Shown: piece by piece, positions 41,344-51,082 of the stretch
How positions within the stretch are numbered: the stretch's first letter is position 1
Layout of the letters: each line of letters opens with the position of its first letter
Assembly (NCBI GenBank): GCA_036522515.1
Contig: DATDFQ010000056.1
Location: 1-64,000 of the forward strand
Source of the DNA: Bacteroidota bacterium
GTDB lineage: Bacteria; Bacteroidota; Ignavibacteria; UBA10030; SZUA-254
Direction: 5' to 3'
DNA: 64,000 bases
The notes under the pieces: generated by a model
Database searches by the model: none
What the model was told of the DNA's origin: nothing
The model's input: only the letters and a program-made list of their open reading frames with translations
Made by a program: the position numbers and the translations under genes

Positions 41344-42651
41344 ATGACAACCAGGAAAGTGCTATTTCTTTTATTCTGCGGTTCAGTGGCGTTGGGCCGG
41401 ATCAGCGCTCAAACGGGGTCGGCATCTACAGTCTATTCGGGCGATCAATGGGCCCCTTTCACGGTCGCCGCAGCATGGGGATCGTCTGAGGTGCCGGAGC
41501 CTTTTGGCTCGGAAGGCAAGAAGAACGATCCCGCCTACCCCTTGTATAAAGAGGGATACCATTTTATCCTCGACGGCAAATGGGAGGAAGCAAGGAAGAA
41601 GCTCGGAGAAATGATCAAGAAGTTCCCTTCCAGCGCCTACATCGACGATGCGGAGTATTGGTCCGCGTATGCGATGATGTACCTCGACGAGAAAAAGGCC
41701 GCGAAGGAATACGAGAAGTTCATCTCCCGTCACCCCGAGAGCCGCTATTATGACGACGCCGTGGCCGACCTCTCAGGTCTGGATGGAAGCACGGTGGGCC
41801 GGCCGGTTCCGGTGCCGATGATCACCACCGCGCCGAGGGTCTGGACAAGCAGCAGCAGCGGCCGGGGGAAAGGGAGCGGCAGAGGGATGATGTACATCGA
41901 CTCGCTCGGCGGAACCGGATTTGTCATGAGCTCTGAAAGCCTGATCGTGCACAACCTCGGCAGCTCGCTTCGATCGGGTGGAGTAAGGGGTTACGCCTAC
42001 TCCTCCGGAAATCCGCCCGTACTAAGAAGCCTCAACCGTGCGCTTACGCTTCAGTCACGCGCCCTCAGGGCGGCCCGGCTTCCGAGCATGGCCCACGCTC
42101 CGAGGGCGACGCTGGCGCCGGGCTTGTTCGAGCGGGAGGAAGATCTTGACGCAGAAACCAGATTGAAGCTGGAGGCGCTCGAAGCTCTGGGATCGTCCAA
42201 GCAAGACTCGGCCGCGTTCCGGGCATTGAAGGATATTGCCCTCGATCGCTCGGAAAACCGGCGGCTCCGGACGGCAGCGATGGAACAGCTGGTAGATTTC
42301 GAGGCGTATGATCCGATGCATGTGTTTCTCGAGATCGCCAAGAAGGATACCGGCCTCGAAATCCAGGATGCGGCGATCGATTATATCGGCATGCTCACGA
42401 AAGACAAGAACAGGTCCGTTGAGACGCTGATAGAATTGTTCTATGCAATACCCAATAATCGGGCGGAACAGCGCGGGAACATCTTTTATTCGATTGCCGA
42501 GGTCGGAAACGACAAGGCGGTAGACTTTCTCGCCAAGATCGCGAAGACGCATGAAGGGTACGACCTTCGCAGCGAAGCGATCTATTACCTGGGCAGTATC
42601 GGCAATGAGCGTTCCAGGGCGGCGTTGTACGACGTTCTGAGGGAGAAGTAG
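41344..42651 (+). CDS. Exported TPR plus HEAT-repeat protein of the sigma operon
   Basis: A 435-residue protein from ATG 41344 (AGAAGGA upstream) with a signal peptide (LFLLFCGSVALGRISAQ). Residues about 55-130 are TPR-like (YPLYKEGYHFILDGKWEEARKKLGEMIKKFPSSAYIDDAEYWSA as two helical pairs, split here for length). A Gly/Ser-rich linker follows, then about six HEAT-like helical repeats at 265-430 (LEALEALGSSKQDSAAFRAL, AIYYLGSIGNERSRAALYDVL). Third gene of the ECF operon, so it may act in sensing or as the operon's main output. Function unknown. Confidence 0.8.
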   Translation: MTTRKVLFLLFCGSVALGRISAQTGSASTVYSGDQWAPFTVAAAWGSSEVPEPFGSEGKKNDPAYPLYKEGYHFILDGKWEEARKKLGEMIKKFPSSAYIDDAEYWSAYAMMYLDEKKAAKEYEKFISRHPESRYYDDAVADLSGLDGSTVGRPVPVPMITTAPRVWTSSSSGRGKGSGRGMMYIDSLGGTGFVMSSESLIVHNLGSSLRSGGVRGYAYSSGNPPVLRSLNRALTLQSRALRAARLPSMAHAPRATLAPGLFEREEDLDAETRLKLEALEALGSSKQDSAAFRALKDIALDRSENRRLRTAAMEQLVDFEAYDPMHVFLEIAKKDTGLEIQDAAIDYIGMLTKDKNRSVETLIELFYAIPNNRAEQRGNIFYSIAEVGNDKAVDFLAKIAKTHEGYDLRSEAIYYLGSIGNERSRAALYDVLREK

Positions 42652-42666
42652 CGGAGTTTGATGTTG

Positions 42667-42743
42667 TAGGGGCGACGCATGCGTCGCCCGGGGTGATTCT
42701 GCAAACCCGATGTGACGGGCGGGGCATGCCCCGCCCCTACGAA
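42667..42743. repeat. GTAGGGGC palindromic element
   Basis: GTAGGGGCGACGCATGCGTC (starts 42667) and GGGCGGGGCATGCCCCGCCC, ending CCTAC near 42741; each half is itself a palindrome around GCATGC, and the ends GTAGGGGC/GCCCCTAC are inverted. It is a different sequence from the GTAGCCGC blocks but has the same architecture. Confidence 0.65.
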
Positions 42744-42865
42744 AACGACCTACCACGAAGTCAATCCTCCGTTTGGTTCCGAGGTATACATTTAGTACGT
42801 TGGGTCAGGGGTCTCAGGAAGACCTTCCGTCCCCGGCAGACCCCAAGACTACCCCAGGAGGATCC

Positions 42866-44806
42866 ATGAAATCTGCAATCGTGTTCCTGTTTCTCGCCGC
42901 ATGCGCCTATGCGCAGGGTCAGCAGGGCAACGCCCCATTTAGCATTCTTCCCGAGCAACCTACAATCGGTTCGACGATCAGTGTGACCTACAGTAGCGAC
43001 GCCCCCGGAGCTCAGCTCGCCGGCGCCGATGCGATCGAGCTGTTCACACTAGTGTTCCGCCCGGGCGAGTATGAGATGTTCCTCGATACCCCGATGAAGA
43101 AGGAAGGGAGCAAATGGGTGGCTTCCTTCCCGCTTACGAACAAGAATAGTTGCTACCTGGTCTTTCGTTGCGTATCCGCGGGAAAAGCGGATGAAGGCGG
43201 GGATCAGGGGGTCGATGCGCTTATCTACGGCGAGAATGGGAAGCCGGTACTGGGCGCGCATGGCGCGCGTGCCTTTTTCATGAGCAGGGGTCAAATCAAT
43301 TCGTTCAAGCGAACCAGAGACCCTGCCGGGGCCACCGAGGAGTTCAACAGGGAACGAGAACTCTACCCTCAGAACTGGCATGCGGTGAACGATTATCTCG
43401 GCATGATCTCGCGCCAGGACCAGAGCGACAAAGGAACGCCCAAGCTGGCGCCCGAAGTGGAGAAATTTGCTGAAATGTTCAAAGACAATGACGAAGCCAC
43501 CTCCGCGATCACAAGCTGGTTCAACGCAATCGGAGATAGCGCCAGGGCGCAGGCTACAGGGAAGGCGGCTCTCACGAAGAATCCGGACGGTGTGTTCGCC
43601 CGCCAAACACGCTGGTCTCGTATCCTCGAAACGGGTGAGTTGATAACACGCGCCGGCCTGATCCACGAGTTCCTGGCCGATCATCCGGAACTGGACAAGA
43701 AGGAAGTCCGTTCAAAGATGCTGACCATGTTCGCCGACTACACGAAGGTGAAGGAATACGATCGGGCGGCCGACGTTCTTTCGAAAATCGAAAACCCATC
43801 GTGGCAATGGTACAACGAGTTGGCGTGGGGCCCCATTGAGAAAGGCGAAAACCTCGAAAAGGCGACAGCCTGGGCGCGGACCGGCGTCGATCTGAGCCGC
43901 CATCCGGATCCGGACGAAAAGCGATTTTATTCAACCCTCGCCGAGTGGGAGAACAACTGCAGGTATAGTACGGGTGAAATGCTCGATACGTACGCGTACG
44001 GATTATTCCAGCTCGCGAAGTACGATGAGGCGGAAAAGGCTTCTGCCGAATCGTTTGATCTCACCAAGGGGGATGATGCGGATATAGTCCAACGATACCT
44101 CGATTGCATGATCATGGACAAACATTACGAAAAGGCGGTTGAAGTCGGAATGGAGTCCGTCAAACGGGGGAAGAAGAACGAGAAGGTCCTGGCCAGTCTG
44201 AAACGAGCCTATGCCGTGAAAGAAGGGCAATCCGGGGGCTTCGACAAATTATCCGCGGAGAAGCAGAAGGAGTTCGATCAATTGCTCACTTCGGCGAGCC
44301 AAACGAGAAACGACCAGGTGCGCAAAGACGTCGCGGCAAGCCGGGTTAGCAAACCCTCGGTCGATTTTACCCTCAACAACCTGGAGGGAAAGCCGGTCGC
44401 CTTTTCATCCCTGAAGGGAAAAGTGGTCGTGATAGACTTCTGGGCGACCTGGTGCGGACCGTGCAAAGCATCGTTTCCCTACCTGCAGAAAGTGTACGAT
44501 AAGTACAAGGATAACCAGAAAGTGGCGTTCCTCGTGGTGGACACCTGGGAACGCGTAAAGGGATTGCCGGCCACCGTCGAGAACGCGAAGAAATTTGTAA
44601 CGGATAACAAATACACCTTTCCGATTCTGATTGATGAAATCTCGGGAACCAAACTCTCCGATAAGTATCAGGTCACCGGAATCCCGACGAAATTCATCAT
44701 CGACAAGAAGGGGAATGTCGCGTTCGTGGCGGTAGGATTCAACGGTCCCGAGATGGAGCAGGAGTTGACCGCGCAGATCGAGCTTCTGCTGGGAGAGTCG
44801 ATGTAA
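42866..44806 (+). CDS. TlpA-like thioredoxin-domain protein with long helical-repeat N-terminus
   Basis: A 646-residue exported protein from ATG 42866 (AGGAGG upstream), with signal peptide MKSAIVFLFLAACAYAQ. Residues about 20-130 are a beta-rich domain; 130-490 are TPR-like helices (WQWYNELAWGPIEKGENLEK, MIMDKHYEKAVEVGMESVKRG). The last 150 residues are an AhpC-TSA/TlpA thioredoxin domain (VDFTLNNLEGKPVAFSSLKGKVVVIDF, split for length) with the redox motif WCGPC (Cys530, Cys533) and cis-Pro loop ITGIPTKF-like VTGIPTKFI. It likely reduces or isomerises disulfides of exported partners. Confidence 0.85.
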   Translation: MKSAIVFLFLAACAYAQGQQGNAPFSILPEQPTIGSTISVTYSSDAPGAQLAGADAIELFTLVFRPGEYEMFLDTPMKKEGSKWVASFPLTNKNSCYLVFRCVSAGKADEGGDQGVDALIYGENGKPVLGAHGARAFFMSRGQINSFKRTRDPAGATEEFNRERELYPQNWHAVNDYLGMISRQDQSDKGTPKLAPEVEKFAEMFKDNDEATSAITSWFNAIGDSARAQATGKAALTKNPDGVFARQTRWSRILETGELITRAGLIHEFLADHPELDKKEVRSKMLTMFADYTKVKEYDRAADVLSKIENPSWQWYNELAWGPIEKGENLEKATAWARTGVDLSRHPDPDEKRFYSTLAEWENNCRYSTGEMLDTYAYGLFQLAKYDEAEKASAESFDLTKGDDADIVQRYLDCMIMDKHYEKAVEVGMESVKRGKKNEKVLASLKRAYAVKEGQSGGFDKLSAEKQKEFDQLLTSASQTRNDQVRKDVAASRVSKPSVDFTLNNLEGKPVAFSSLKGKVVVIDFWATWCGPCKASFPYLQKVYDKYKDNQKVAFLVVDTWERVKGLPATVENAKKFVTDNKYTFPILIDEISGTKLSDKYQVTGIPTKFIIDKKGNVAFVAVGFNGPEMEQELTAQIELLLGESM

Positions 44807-44842
44807 TTGCACAGGCCGCTACGCCCCGAGGCTTGATGATTT

Positions 44843-45152
44843 TTGGTAGCCGCAGCCTTTAGGCTGCGGTCTTTTTCCCGCCATGGCACAGCTCCTCGAT
44901 CAAAAACCCGCAAGCTAAAGCTTGCGGCTACCGGTACCCCGGCCGCAGAGCGGCCAAATATTCCGTCCCCACGCGGAGCGTGGGAACGAGGAATGCCTCG
45001 GACTTGGTAGCCGCAGCCTTTAGGCTGCGGTCTTTTTCCCGCCATGGCACAGCTCCTCGATCAAAAACCCGCAAGCTAAAGCTTGCGGCTACCGATACCC
45101 CGGCCGCAGAGCGGCCAAAAATTCCGTTCACACGCCGAGCGTGGGAACGAGA
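44843..45152. repeat. Palindromic repeat cluster, block 4
   Basis: A near-identical unit occurs twice in tandem: GGTAGCCGCAGCCTTTAGGC, CCCGCCATGGCACAGCTCCT, CCGCAAGCTAAAGCTTGCGG, CCCCGGCCGCAGAGCGGCC, then CGTGGGAACGAG. The second copy starts about 45007. The same composite unit recurs inverted in block 2 and again in blocks 5 and 6. Confidence 0.75.
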
Positions 45153-45188
45153 CAAGATGCTGACCTGAAGCATGTCAGCATGACGAGT
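45153..45188. mobile_element. MITE-like element, truncated copy 4
   Basis: Only the right half (AGATGCTGACC ... GTCAGCATGACGAG) of the 82-bp element remains, joined directly to the palindromic repeat block. It lies upstream of the second DUF5916 gene, as the intact copy 3 does for the first. Confidence 0.6.
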
Positions 45189-45307
45189 TGGAGAGGAGTG
45201 TCGCAAGAATCCGACACCACCGCATCGTGGTGTCGTTTGTTTATCACCCCCGCTTTGCGTATTTTCTTCCCACCGAAACACCCGAACAACAAACTCCCGG
45301 CAATGAA

Positions 45308-47746
45308 TTGAAGCAATCCGTGTTCGTTCTACTGGCGGCCTCTGTTCTCTCCGCTGCGGCCGCGGTCGCGGGCGATAATCCCGCGAGCCTCCGGGCCGTC
45401 CGGGTGACGAGCCCTCCGCGCCTGGACGGAGTGCTCGATGACGACGTTTGGAAATCGGCCGAACCGGCATCCGGGTTCATCCAGCGAAACCCGGATGAGG
45501 GAAAACCCGCCTCGGAACGGTCTGAAGTCCGCGTCCTGTATGACGACGACGCCCTCTATTTCGGTTGCATGTACTACGACGCGGAACCGGAGAAGATCGT
45601 CGCACGCCTGACCCGCCGCGACAACGAGATCGAATCCGATGAAGCCTCCATCCGCATCGATTCCTACCACGATCATCAGACCGGGTACGAGTTCACGTTC
45701 AATGCCGCGGGCGTGAAGATCGACAAGCTGCAATACGACGATGCGGACCGGGAAGACGACTCGTGGGATCCGGTGTGGTACCTGCAAACGAGGATTACCG
45801 ACCAGGGTTGGTGCGCGGAGATAAAAATTCCCTTCCGGATCCTGCGATACCGGACCGGGCTTCCCGACAGCGCTGAAAATGTCTGGGGGCTGAATCTCCT
45901 TCGCTATATCAGCCGAAAGCAGGAGGAAGAGCGTTGGGCCTTCACTCCGAAGAGCCAGAGCGGGTTCATCTCCCGTTACGGTCATCTGACTGGACTACGG
46001 GGGCTCCCCGATCCGCGGCAAATCGAAGCGCTCCCGTTCGTGACCGGCAAGCAGAGTTATGACCCCGCGACGGGCAACCGGGACCGGCGGCAGGAGACGT
46101 CTGGGAACGCCGGGCTCGACCTCAAGTACGGACTTTCGAGCAACCTGACGATCGATGCCACGTTCAATCCCGACTTCGGACAGGTGGAAGCGGATCCTGC
46201 GGTTCTCAACCTCTCGACTTTCGAGACGTTTTACCCCGAAAAGCGGCCGTTCTTCATCGAGGGAACGCAGATTCTTCACTTCACTACATTCGGCGATCAG
46301 AGCGGGCCGGGATTATTCTACTCCAGAAGAATCGGCCGGGGGATTTCTCCCGGCGAGGTATCGGTTCCGGCGGGCGGAAAGATCGAAGATCTCCCCGAGC
46401 AAACCACGATTCTGGGCGCCGCGAAGTTGACGGGAAAAACAAACGGCGGGCTTTCTCTGGGAGTTCTTCAGGCCGTCACAAAAGAAGAAAATGCGGTCGT
46501 GGTCGATGCTCAGGGCCGCCGCTCCGAGCAGCGCCTGGAGCCGCTCGCGGATTACACAGTCCTCCGCTTGAAACAGGATCTCTTTACGAATTCCAATGTC
46601 GGAATGATCTTTACTTCAGTGGCAAAAGACGGACGTCCCCCTTCATTTACCAACGGGTACGATTGGAACCTGAGATTTGCCCAGAACACCTACCTCCTGA
46701 ACGGATTCCTCGCTTTTTCGCAGGCGACGGCTTCCGGCGACCAGCGCATCACCGGGGAGGCGGGAAAGGCGAATTTTGCAAAAGTGGGCGGGGAACACTG
46801 GCTCTGGTCGCTCTCGACAGACTTCACATCGAACCATTACAATATTAATGACGTCGGTTTCTTCTTCAGCCCCGACGACATCGGGTCGATCGCCTCGGTC
46901 ACATACAAAGAGGATGTCCCCGGAACTGTCGTGAGGTCCTATAACGCCGGTGTCTTCTACCATCACCGTCACGATTTCGAAGGGGCGAATCTTTTCAGGG
47001 ACTTTCATCTCAACACCAATCTTCTCTTCTCCAACTATTGGGGGATGAGCGCCTCCGCGGACGCAGATTTCGGGATGTATGACCACCGGGAAACCCGGGG
47101 AAACGGGTTGTACCGGAAGCCCGCGCGCTACGCGACAAACGTTTCTCTGTATTCGGATTCGCGCGGCCTTGCTGTCGTGTCGTTCGGTCAGACCTTCGCG
47201 TGGGACGAGAAGGAGAAGCGGGAGGCATCGACGTCCATCGGCCTCGATATCAACACTCCCTCCTGGATGGAATGGAACCTCTCCACAGGCATCGACCACG
47301 TAAGCCGGCTGGAAGCGTGGGCCGATACGATTCTCGTTTCGGGAACGACGCGAAGCATCTTCGCCGACCGGAGCACCGATCAGGTGAACTTTACTCTGCG
47401 AAGCACGATCACCTTTACGAGGGAGCTTACGCTCCAATTATACGGCCAGCTCTTTCTCGCAAAAGGGCATTATGAGGCGTTCCGGCAGCTGGCGGGGACA
47501 TCGGATTTTATTCCGCCGGATCATTACGACCGAAACCGGGATTTCAACGGGCAATCGTTCAACACGAACGTCGTATTGCGGTGGGAATACCTCCCCGGAA
47601 GCACGCTCTTTCTCGTCTGGTCGCAGGCGAGGAGCGGCGGCGATGGGGAATACTCGTCGACATTTACCGACAACCTCGATGCGACATTTGTCCATCCTCC
47701 CTCCAATGTGGTCTTGCTAAAGCTGAGTTACTGGTTCAGCCTCTAA
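45308..47746 (+). CDS. DUF5916 outer-membrane protein with CBM9-like N-terminal domain (copy B)
   Basis: About 812 residues from a TTG at 45308, chosen because the signal peptide (SVFVLLAASVLSAAAAVA) follows; the frame is open to 45188 but crosses repeat-derived DNA. It has the same order of parts as the protein at 37315: CBM9-like (PRLDGVLDDDVWKSA ... DDALYFGCMYYD), DYHDH-type strand, NPDFGQVEADPAVLNLSTFE, FYPEKRPFFIEGTQIL, and a final LLKLSYWFSL. The two are clear paralogues. Probably an outer-membrane barrel; function unknown. It ends at a strong terminator. Confidence 0.87.
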   Translation: MKQSVFVLLAASVLSAAAAVAGDNPASLRAVRVTSPPRLDGVLDDDVWKSAEPASGFIQRNPDEGKPASERSEVRVLYDDDALYFGCMYYDAEPEKIVARLTRRDNEIESDEASIRIDSYHDHQTGYEFTFNAAGVKIDKLQYDDADREDDSWDPVWYLQTRITDQGWCAEIKIPFRILRYRTGLPDSAENVWGLNLLRYISRKQEEERWAFTPKSQSGFISRYGHLTGLRGLPDPRQIEALPFVTGKQSYDPATGNRDRRQETSGNAGLDLKYGLSSNLTIDATFNPDFGQVEADPAVLNLSTFETFYPEKRPFFIEGTQILHFTTFGDQSGPGLFYSRRIGRGISPGEVSVPAGGKIEDLPEQTTILGAAKLTGKTNGGLSLGVLQAVTKEENAVVVDAQGRRSEQRLEPLADYTVLRLKQDLFTNSNVGMIFTSVAKDGRPPSFTNGYDWNLRFAQNTYLLNGFLAFSQATASGDQRITGEAGKANFAKVGGEHWLWSLSTDFTSNHYNINDVGFFFSPDDIGSIASVTYKEDVPGTVVRSYNAGVFYHHRHDFEGANLFRDFHLNTNLLFSNYWGMSASADADFGMYDHRETRGNGLYRKPARYATNVSLYSDSRGLAVVSFGQTFAWDEKEKREASTSIGLDINTPSWMEWNLSTGIDHVSRLEAWADTILVSGTTRSIFADRSTDQVNFTLRSTITFTRELTLQLYGQLFLAKGHYEAFRQLAGTSDFIPPDHYDRNRDFNGQSFNTNVVLRWEYLPGSTLFLVWSQARSGGDGEYSSTFTDNLDATFVHPPSNVVLLKLSYWFSL

Positions 47747-47788
47747 AAAAAAGGGCAACCCTGCAATGCGGGGTTGCCCTTTTTTTTG
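47745..47788. terminator. Bidirectional rho-independent terminator
   Basis: AAGGGCAACCC (47751-47761) pairs perfectly with GGGTTGCCCTT (47771-47781), 11 bp, flanked by an A-run on the left and a T-run on the right. It serves both the plus-strand DUF5916 gene and the minus-strand DUF6600 gene that converge on it. Confidence 0.9.
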
Positions 47789-47804
47789 AACTTAGCGGCC
47801 GGAG

Positions 47805-49079
47805 TTACCCGCGTCTGCCGCGAGGCGGTTCGTCACGCCGTTCTTTCGGCTTCTCTCTGGGCGCTTCCCGTCCCTGGGGATTGCCGCGCTGGCCGGGGGC
47901 TGGTCGTACCGCCGGCATCCGCCGTTCCTGCGGTGCCTGCCGCGTTTCTTGTTGCCGGCGTTCGGGCCTCGGGGTTTCTCTCATCTGCCGTTCCCGCCCG
48001 TTGCTCCGGTCTGAAGGCCGGGGTGTCTCGATCCTTCGCTCTGGCGCCTGAGGACGTTCGACCTGAACGCGCCGTTCGACCCGCGTGTCGCGGCGTGGTT
48101 CCTGAGGCGTCTGGGGTTCGGCTCTTCTGCCCTGTTCCGGTGCGCGCTCGACCGGCGTTCGTTCCTGAATTCTTGTATCCCGCCGCGAATCGGGAGGGCG
48201 GACCGCAGGATTATCGGACCGGTCGCTCCGCCGATCAACGGGGCCGTCGAACGATATCGGATGTTCCGCACGCCGCGCATTCGGAGGTCTCACATCGTTT
48301 CCGCGAACCTGCGCATCCAGCCTGGGGCGGAAGACCTCTACGCGCTGGCGATCGCCATCCTTCATGAACCGTTCACCGTTGCCGCGATCACGGGCGATGA
48401 CGTCGACTTTGTCCACACGCACATTGCCCCGCCGTTCCACGAAGTTCACGTCGATCCCCCTGTTGATGACACGATCGTTGTCGACGCTGATTCCGACGAC
48501 CGACCGGGTATTACCGAAAATCCTTCGCGTTCGGTCGACCGGTTGAACGTAGTCGACCACCCGTGTCCCGCAAAAGTACCGGCCGGGTACGAAGTTCCAA
48601 TAATTGTACGGCGTCGACCAATTGTCGCGGTAGGTGATTCCGAAGCTCACGTCGAACTCCGCGTACGGTGACAACGGCGCCCAGCCGATGTAGTCGTCGT
48701 CGTAACGCCATTCGACCCAGGCAGGACCCCACGTTTCACCCGGTACCCAGATCCACCCATAATAGTCGTCATAGTACCAGCGGCCGTAATGGTAGGTGGC
48801 CCATCCGAATGATTCATCGGAGACCCAATACCATCCGTAATCACTCCAAACCCAACGGCCGTACAGATAGGGTCGCCAGCCGTGCGATACGCCGAACGGT
48901 CTCCAGGCATATCCTGAATTGAAGTCGATCCATTCGCCGCGCCGGGAGAGCGAGGAGTAGAAAATTCCAAAATTTCCTCTGAACCCTTCGCGCCGTCCGA
49001 AACCGTCGAACGGGGGCTCGGATCTTGCCACCCCCGCCATGGTCGCCAGGGCAAAGAATAACACCAGTAATCGTTTCAT
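47805..49079 (-). CDS. DUF6600-type secreted protein with Arg/Pro-rich tail
   Basis: A 424-residue exported protein: signal peptide MKRLLVLFFALATMAGVARS, then a Trp/Tyr-rich domain of about 160 residues with repeated GxW/GYxW units (YGRWVWSDYGWYWVSDESFG, YGWIWVPGETWGPAWVEWRY), the mark of DUF6600-like proteins. From about residue 260 to the end it is low-complexity, dominated by Arg, Pro, Glu and Gln (e.g. RRDTRVERRVQVERPQAPER), strongly basic and probably disordered. Such tails can bind nucleic acid, acidic polymers or the cell wall. Function unknown. Confidence 0.8.
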   Translation of the reverse strand: MKRLLVLFFALATMAGVARSEPPFDGFGRREGFRGNFGIFYSSLSRRGEWIDFNSGYAWRPFGVSHGWRPYLYGRWVWSDYGWYWVSDESFGWATYHYGRWYYDDYYGWIWVPGETWGPAWVEWRYDDDYIGWAPLSPYAEFDVSFGITYRDNWSTPYNYWNFVPGRYFCGTRVVDYVQPVDRTRRIFGNTRSVVGISVDNDRVINRGIDVNFVERRGNVRVDKVDVIARDRGNGERFMKDGDRQRVEVFRPRLDAQVRGNDVRPPNARRAEHPISFDGPVDRRSDRSDNPAVRPPDSRRDTRIQERTPVERAPEQGRRAEPQTPQEPRRDTRVERRVQVERPQAPERRIETPRPSDRSNGRERQMRETPRPERRQQETRQAPQERRMPAVRPAPGQRGNPQGREAPREKPKERRDEPPRGRRG

Positions 49080-49360
49080 GGCTGACTCCTTCTCTTAAAA
49101 TTCATACTCCTTCCAGAGATGCGGCAAAGCGCGTGCCAGTGCCGGAAACGGCTTTATTCAACAGAATTTCGCTGTTTTTTGACCGTTTGTCCAAAAAATC
49201 AGTCATATTCGTTGATGAATAAAGACAACAAGCATATTGGGTAATTCGCAGTTGACTTTTTCAGGATATTCAGCTACGTTATGGCGGGTCGGGAAGAACG
49301 AGACCCTCCTCTTCCGAAACACGGAATTCAACCAACCACTTCTAAGCTTAAAGGTAACCC

Positions 49361-51082
49361 TTGAAAAGGGTCATCCGGCATTCATATCTCCTGTTCGCCG
49401 TGCTGTTGCTTCTTTCCCCCCGGGAAGCGCGTCCGCAGGCGTATGGCCCGGAGAACTTCCACTTGCTGGTGGGCGACATCGTGAAGCGCATCGTCACCGG
49501 CGAGCAGGAGTCAATCCCCCCGACGGCAAGCGACCTCCGTGAATGGCGGAAGGTGTTTTCCTCCCTTCACTCGCACACCTACGATAATTGCCGGAAAATA
49601 CTCGCGAAGTATAATTACGTGCTGCTTGAAGTGTCGGACGGGAGAGGCGGGATTGCCTACGATGTCATCAGGGAGAACACTCCCGTCGTTCGCGGATGGG
49701 GAACGTTCATCTTCAACCGTAGCCAGTCGAAACGGCTGTATGTCCAGGTAGCGCACCCGTTGCGTGATGCAGAATCGGCGCCCATCGGAGCGGAGCTCTT
49801 CCGGCGGCTCGGCGCCGAATGGCTCCTGATCGCGGGAACCGACCGGTCGGGAGGATTTTCCGACGACGAAATCCCGAAAATGAACGAGAGGCTCTTCCAG
49901 CAATGGCATGAGATGCTGACAGACCTCATTCATGTGACTCTCTCGGTCCATACCTTTCCCTCACAGGGCTATCCCCACCCGATCGATACGACGGACGTCG
50001 TTGTGAGCAACGGCAGGACCTCGGATGAACAGTGGGGAATTTCGCAGATCAGCCTTGCACTTCGGGACACGCTCCGGAGGGCAAACCTCTCCTGCGCGCT
50101 TGCCATGTATGATTCGGGGTATGCCCGGCTTTCCGGCACCGGAAGCAGGCAGGGTACCTTCTCGAACGACAGCGTGGGATTCGGTCACTGGCTGAACCTG
50201 GAGTTTTCGGACCGGATTCAGAGAGATCAAATCGCCCGCACAAACCTGCTCGCGGCAGTCAACAGGGCGCTGGATGTCACCGGGCAGAAGGTCTCCCGGC
50301 AGATGAACCGGGCGTTCGGGCTGGTTTCCCCGAGGGTTGTGCGCGTCGATGCGCAGCACCCGTTGCTCTTTCCGCCCTCCGCAAGCGAGAACTACCGTAT
50401 TATTTCGTTCAACAGCCGCGAGGTGAAGCACGATACCGTCGTGATCCGGGTTGGCGACTGGATGGACCTCAAGGAACCGTCCATCGCGAGCGCATCGATC
50501 TCCAGCCTCGATCCGCGCCAGGCGGATCTCATACGGCAGTTCGGATCGCGTTCCGCGCGCGATTCCCGGGGCGAAGCAAAAATTGTCGAACGTCCCCCCC
50601 CCACAGCCCGGTTCGGAGGCCCCGGCGCCGCCACCCAGCCCACCGGAAACGATAACGACCCGGCCGATGAACCGCTCCAGGTGCACCGCATTCCTCTTGA
50701 ATCGGTTTTCGCATCGACCGTCACGAGCGATTATCACCCCGGGGGGGCGCAGTTTCAGTGGCAGGGCGCGGTCTACCCGGGCTTTTCTCCGTCGGGACCG
50801 GTCTTTCAATTTGCGGGAGGGGTGCCCCAATCGGGCGGGATCAATTCGCGCTCGAATCTCATGATCCCTCTTGTCAACAGCTCGTATCCCGCCGCCGGGG
50901 CGAAGTTCGTCGGCGTGCAGATGACGGCGATGCTGGTGAACCAGATTACACGGCTTGCGGAGGCCGCGCACGTTCAGCGCGATGTTACGCTTCTCGCAGA
51001 GCAGGATGAACAGGGAAAGTATTTCCTCAGGATCTTCCCGGGAAAGTCCTCCGGCCCCGAACCGGTGATGGTCAAACAGTGA
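49361..51082 (+). CDS. Secreted protein of unknown function, His/Asp-rich N-terminal domain
   Basis: A 573-residue protein from TTG 49361 (AAGG upstream), with a signal peptide (SYLLFAVLLLLSPREARPQ). The first 300 residues look like a folded enzyme-like domain: RLYVQVAHPLRDAESAPIGA, EWLLIAGTDRSG and LIHVTLSVHTFPSQGYPHP place conserved-looking His, Asp and Glu residues near strand ends, suggestive of a metal-dependent hydrolase but not matching a family I can name. About 400-440 is a Pro/Gly-rich linker, and the C-terminal 130 residues are beta-rich. It overlaps the next small gene (GTGA). Confidence 0.65.
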   Translation: MKRVIRHSYLLFAVLLLLSPREARPQAYGPENFHLLVGDIVKRIVTGEQESIPPTASDLREWRKVFSSLHSHTYDNCRKILAKYNYVLLEVSDGRGGIAYDVIRENTPVVRGWGTFIFNRSQSKRLYVQVAHPLRDAESAPIGAELFRRLGAEWLLIAGTDRSGGFSDDEIPKMNERLFQQWHEMLTDLIHVTLSVHTFPSQGYPHPIDTTDVVVSNGRTSDEQWGISQISLALRDTLRRANLSCALAMYDSGYARLSGTGSRQGTFSNDSVGFGHWLNLEFSDRIQRDQIARTNLLAAVNRALDVTGQKVSRQMNRAFGLVSPRVVRVDAQHPLLFPPSASENYRIISFNSREVKHDTVVIRVGDWMDLKEPSIASASISSLDPRQADLIRQFGSRSARDSRGEAKIVERPPPTARFGGPGAATQPTGNDNDPADEPLQVHRIPLESVFASTVTSDYHPGGAQFQWQGAVYPGFSPSGPVFQFAGGVPQSGGINSRSNLMIPLVNSSYPAAGAKFVGVQMTAMLVNQITRLAEAAHVQRDVTLLAEQDEQGKYFLRIFPGKSSGPEPVMVKQ

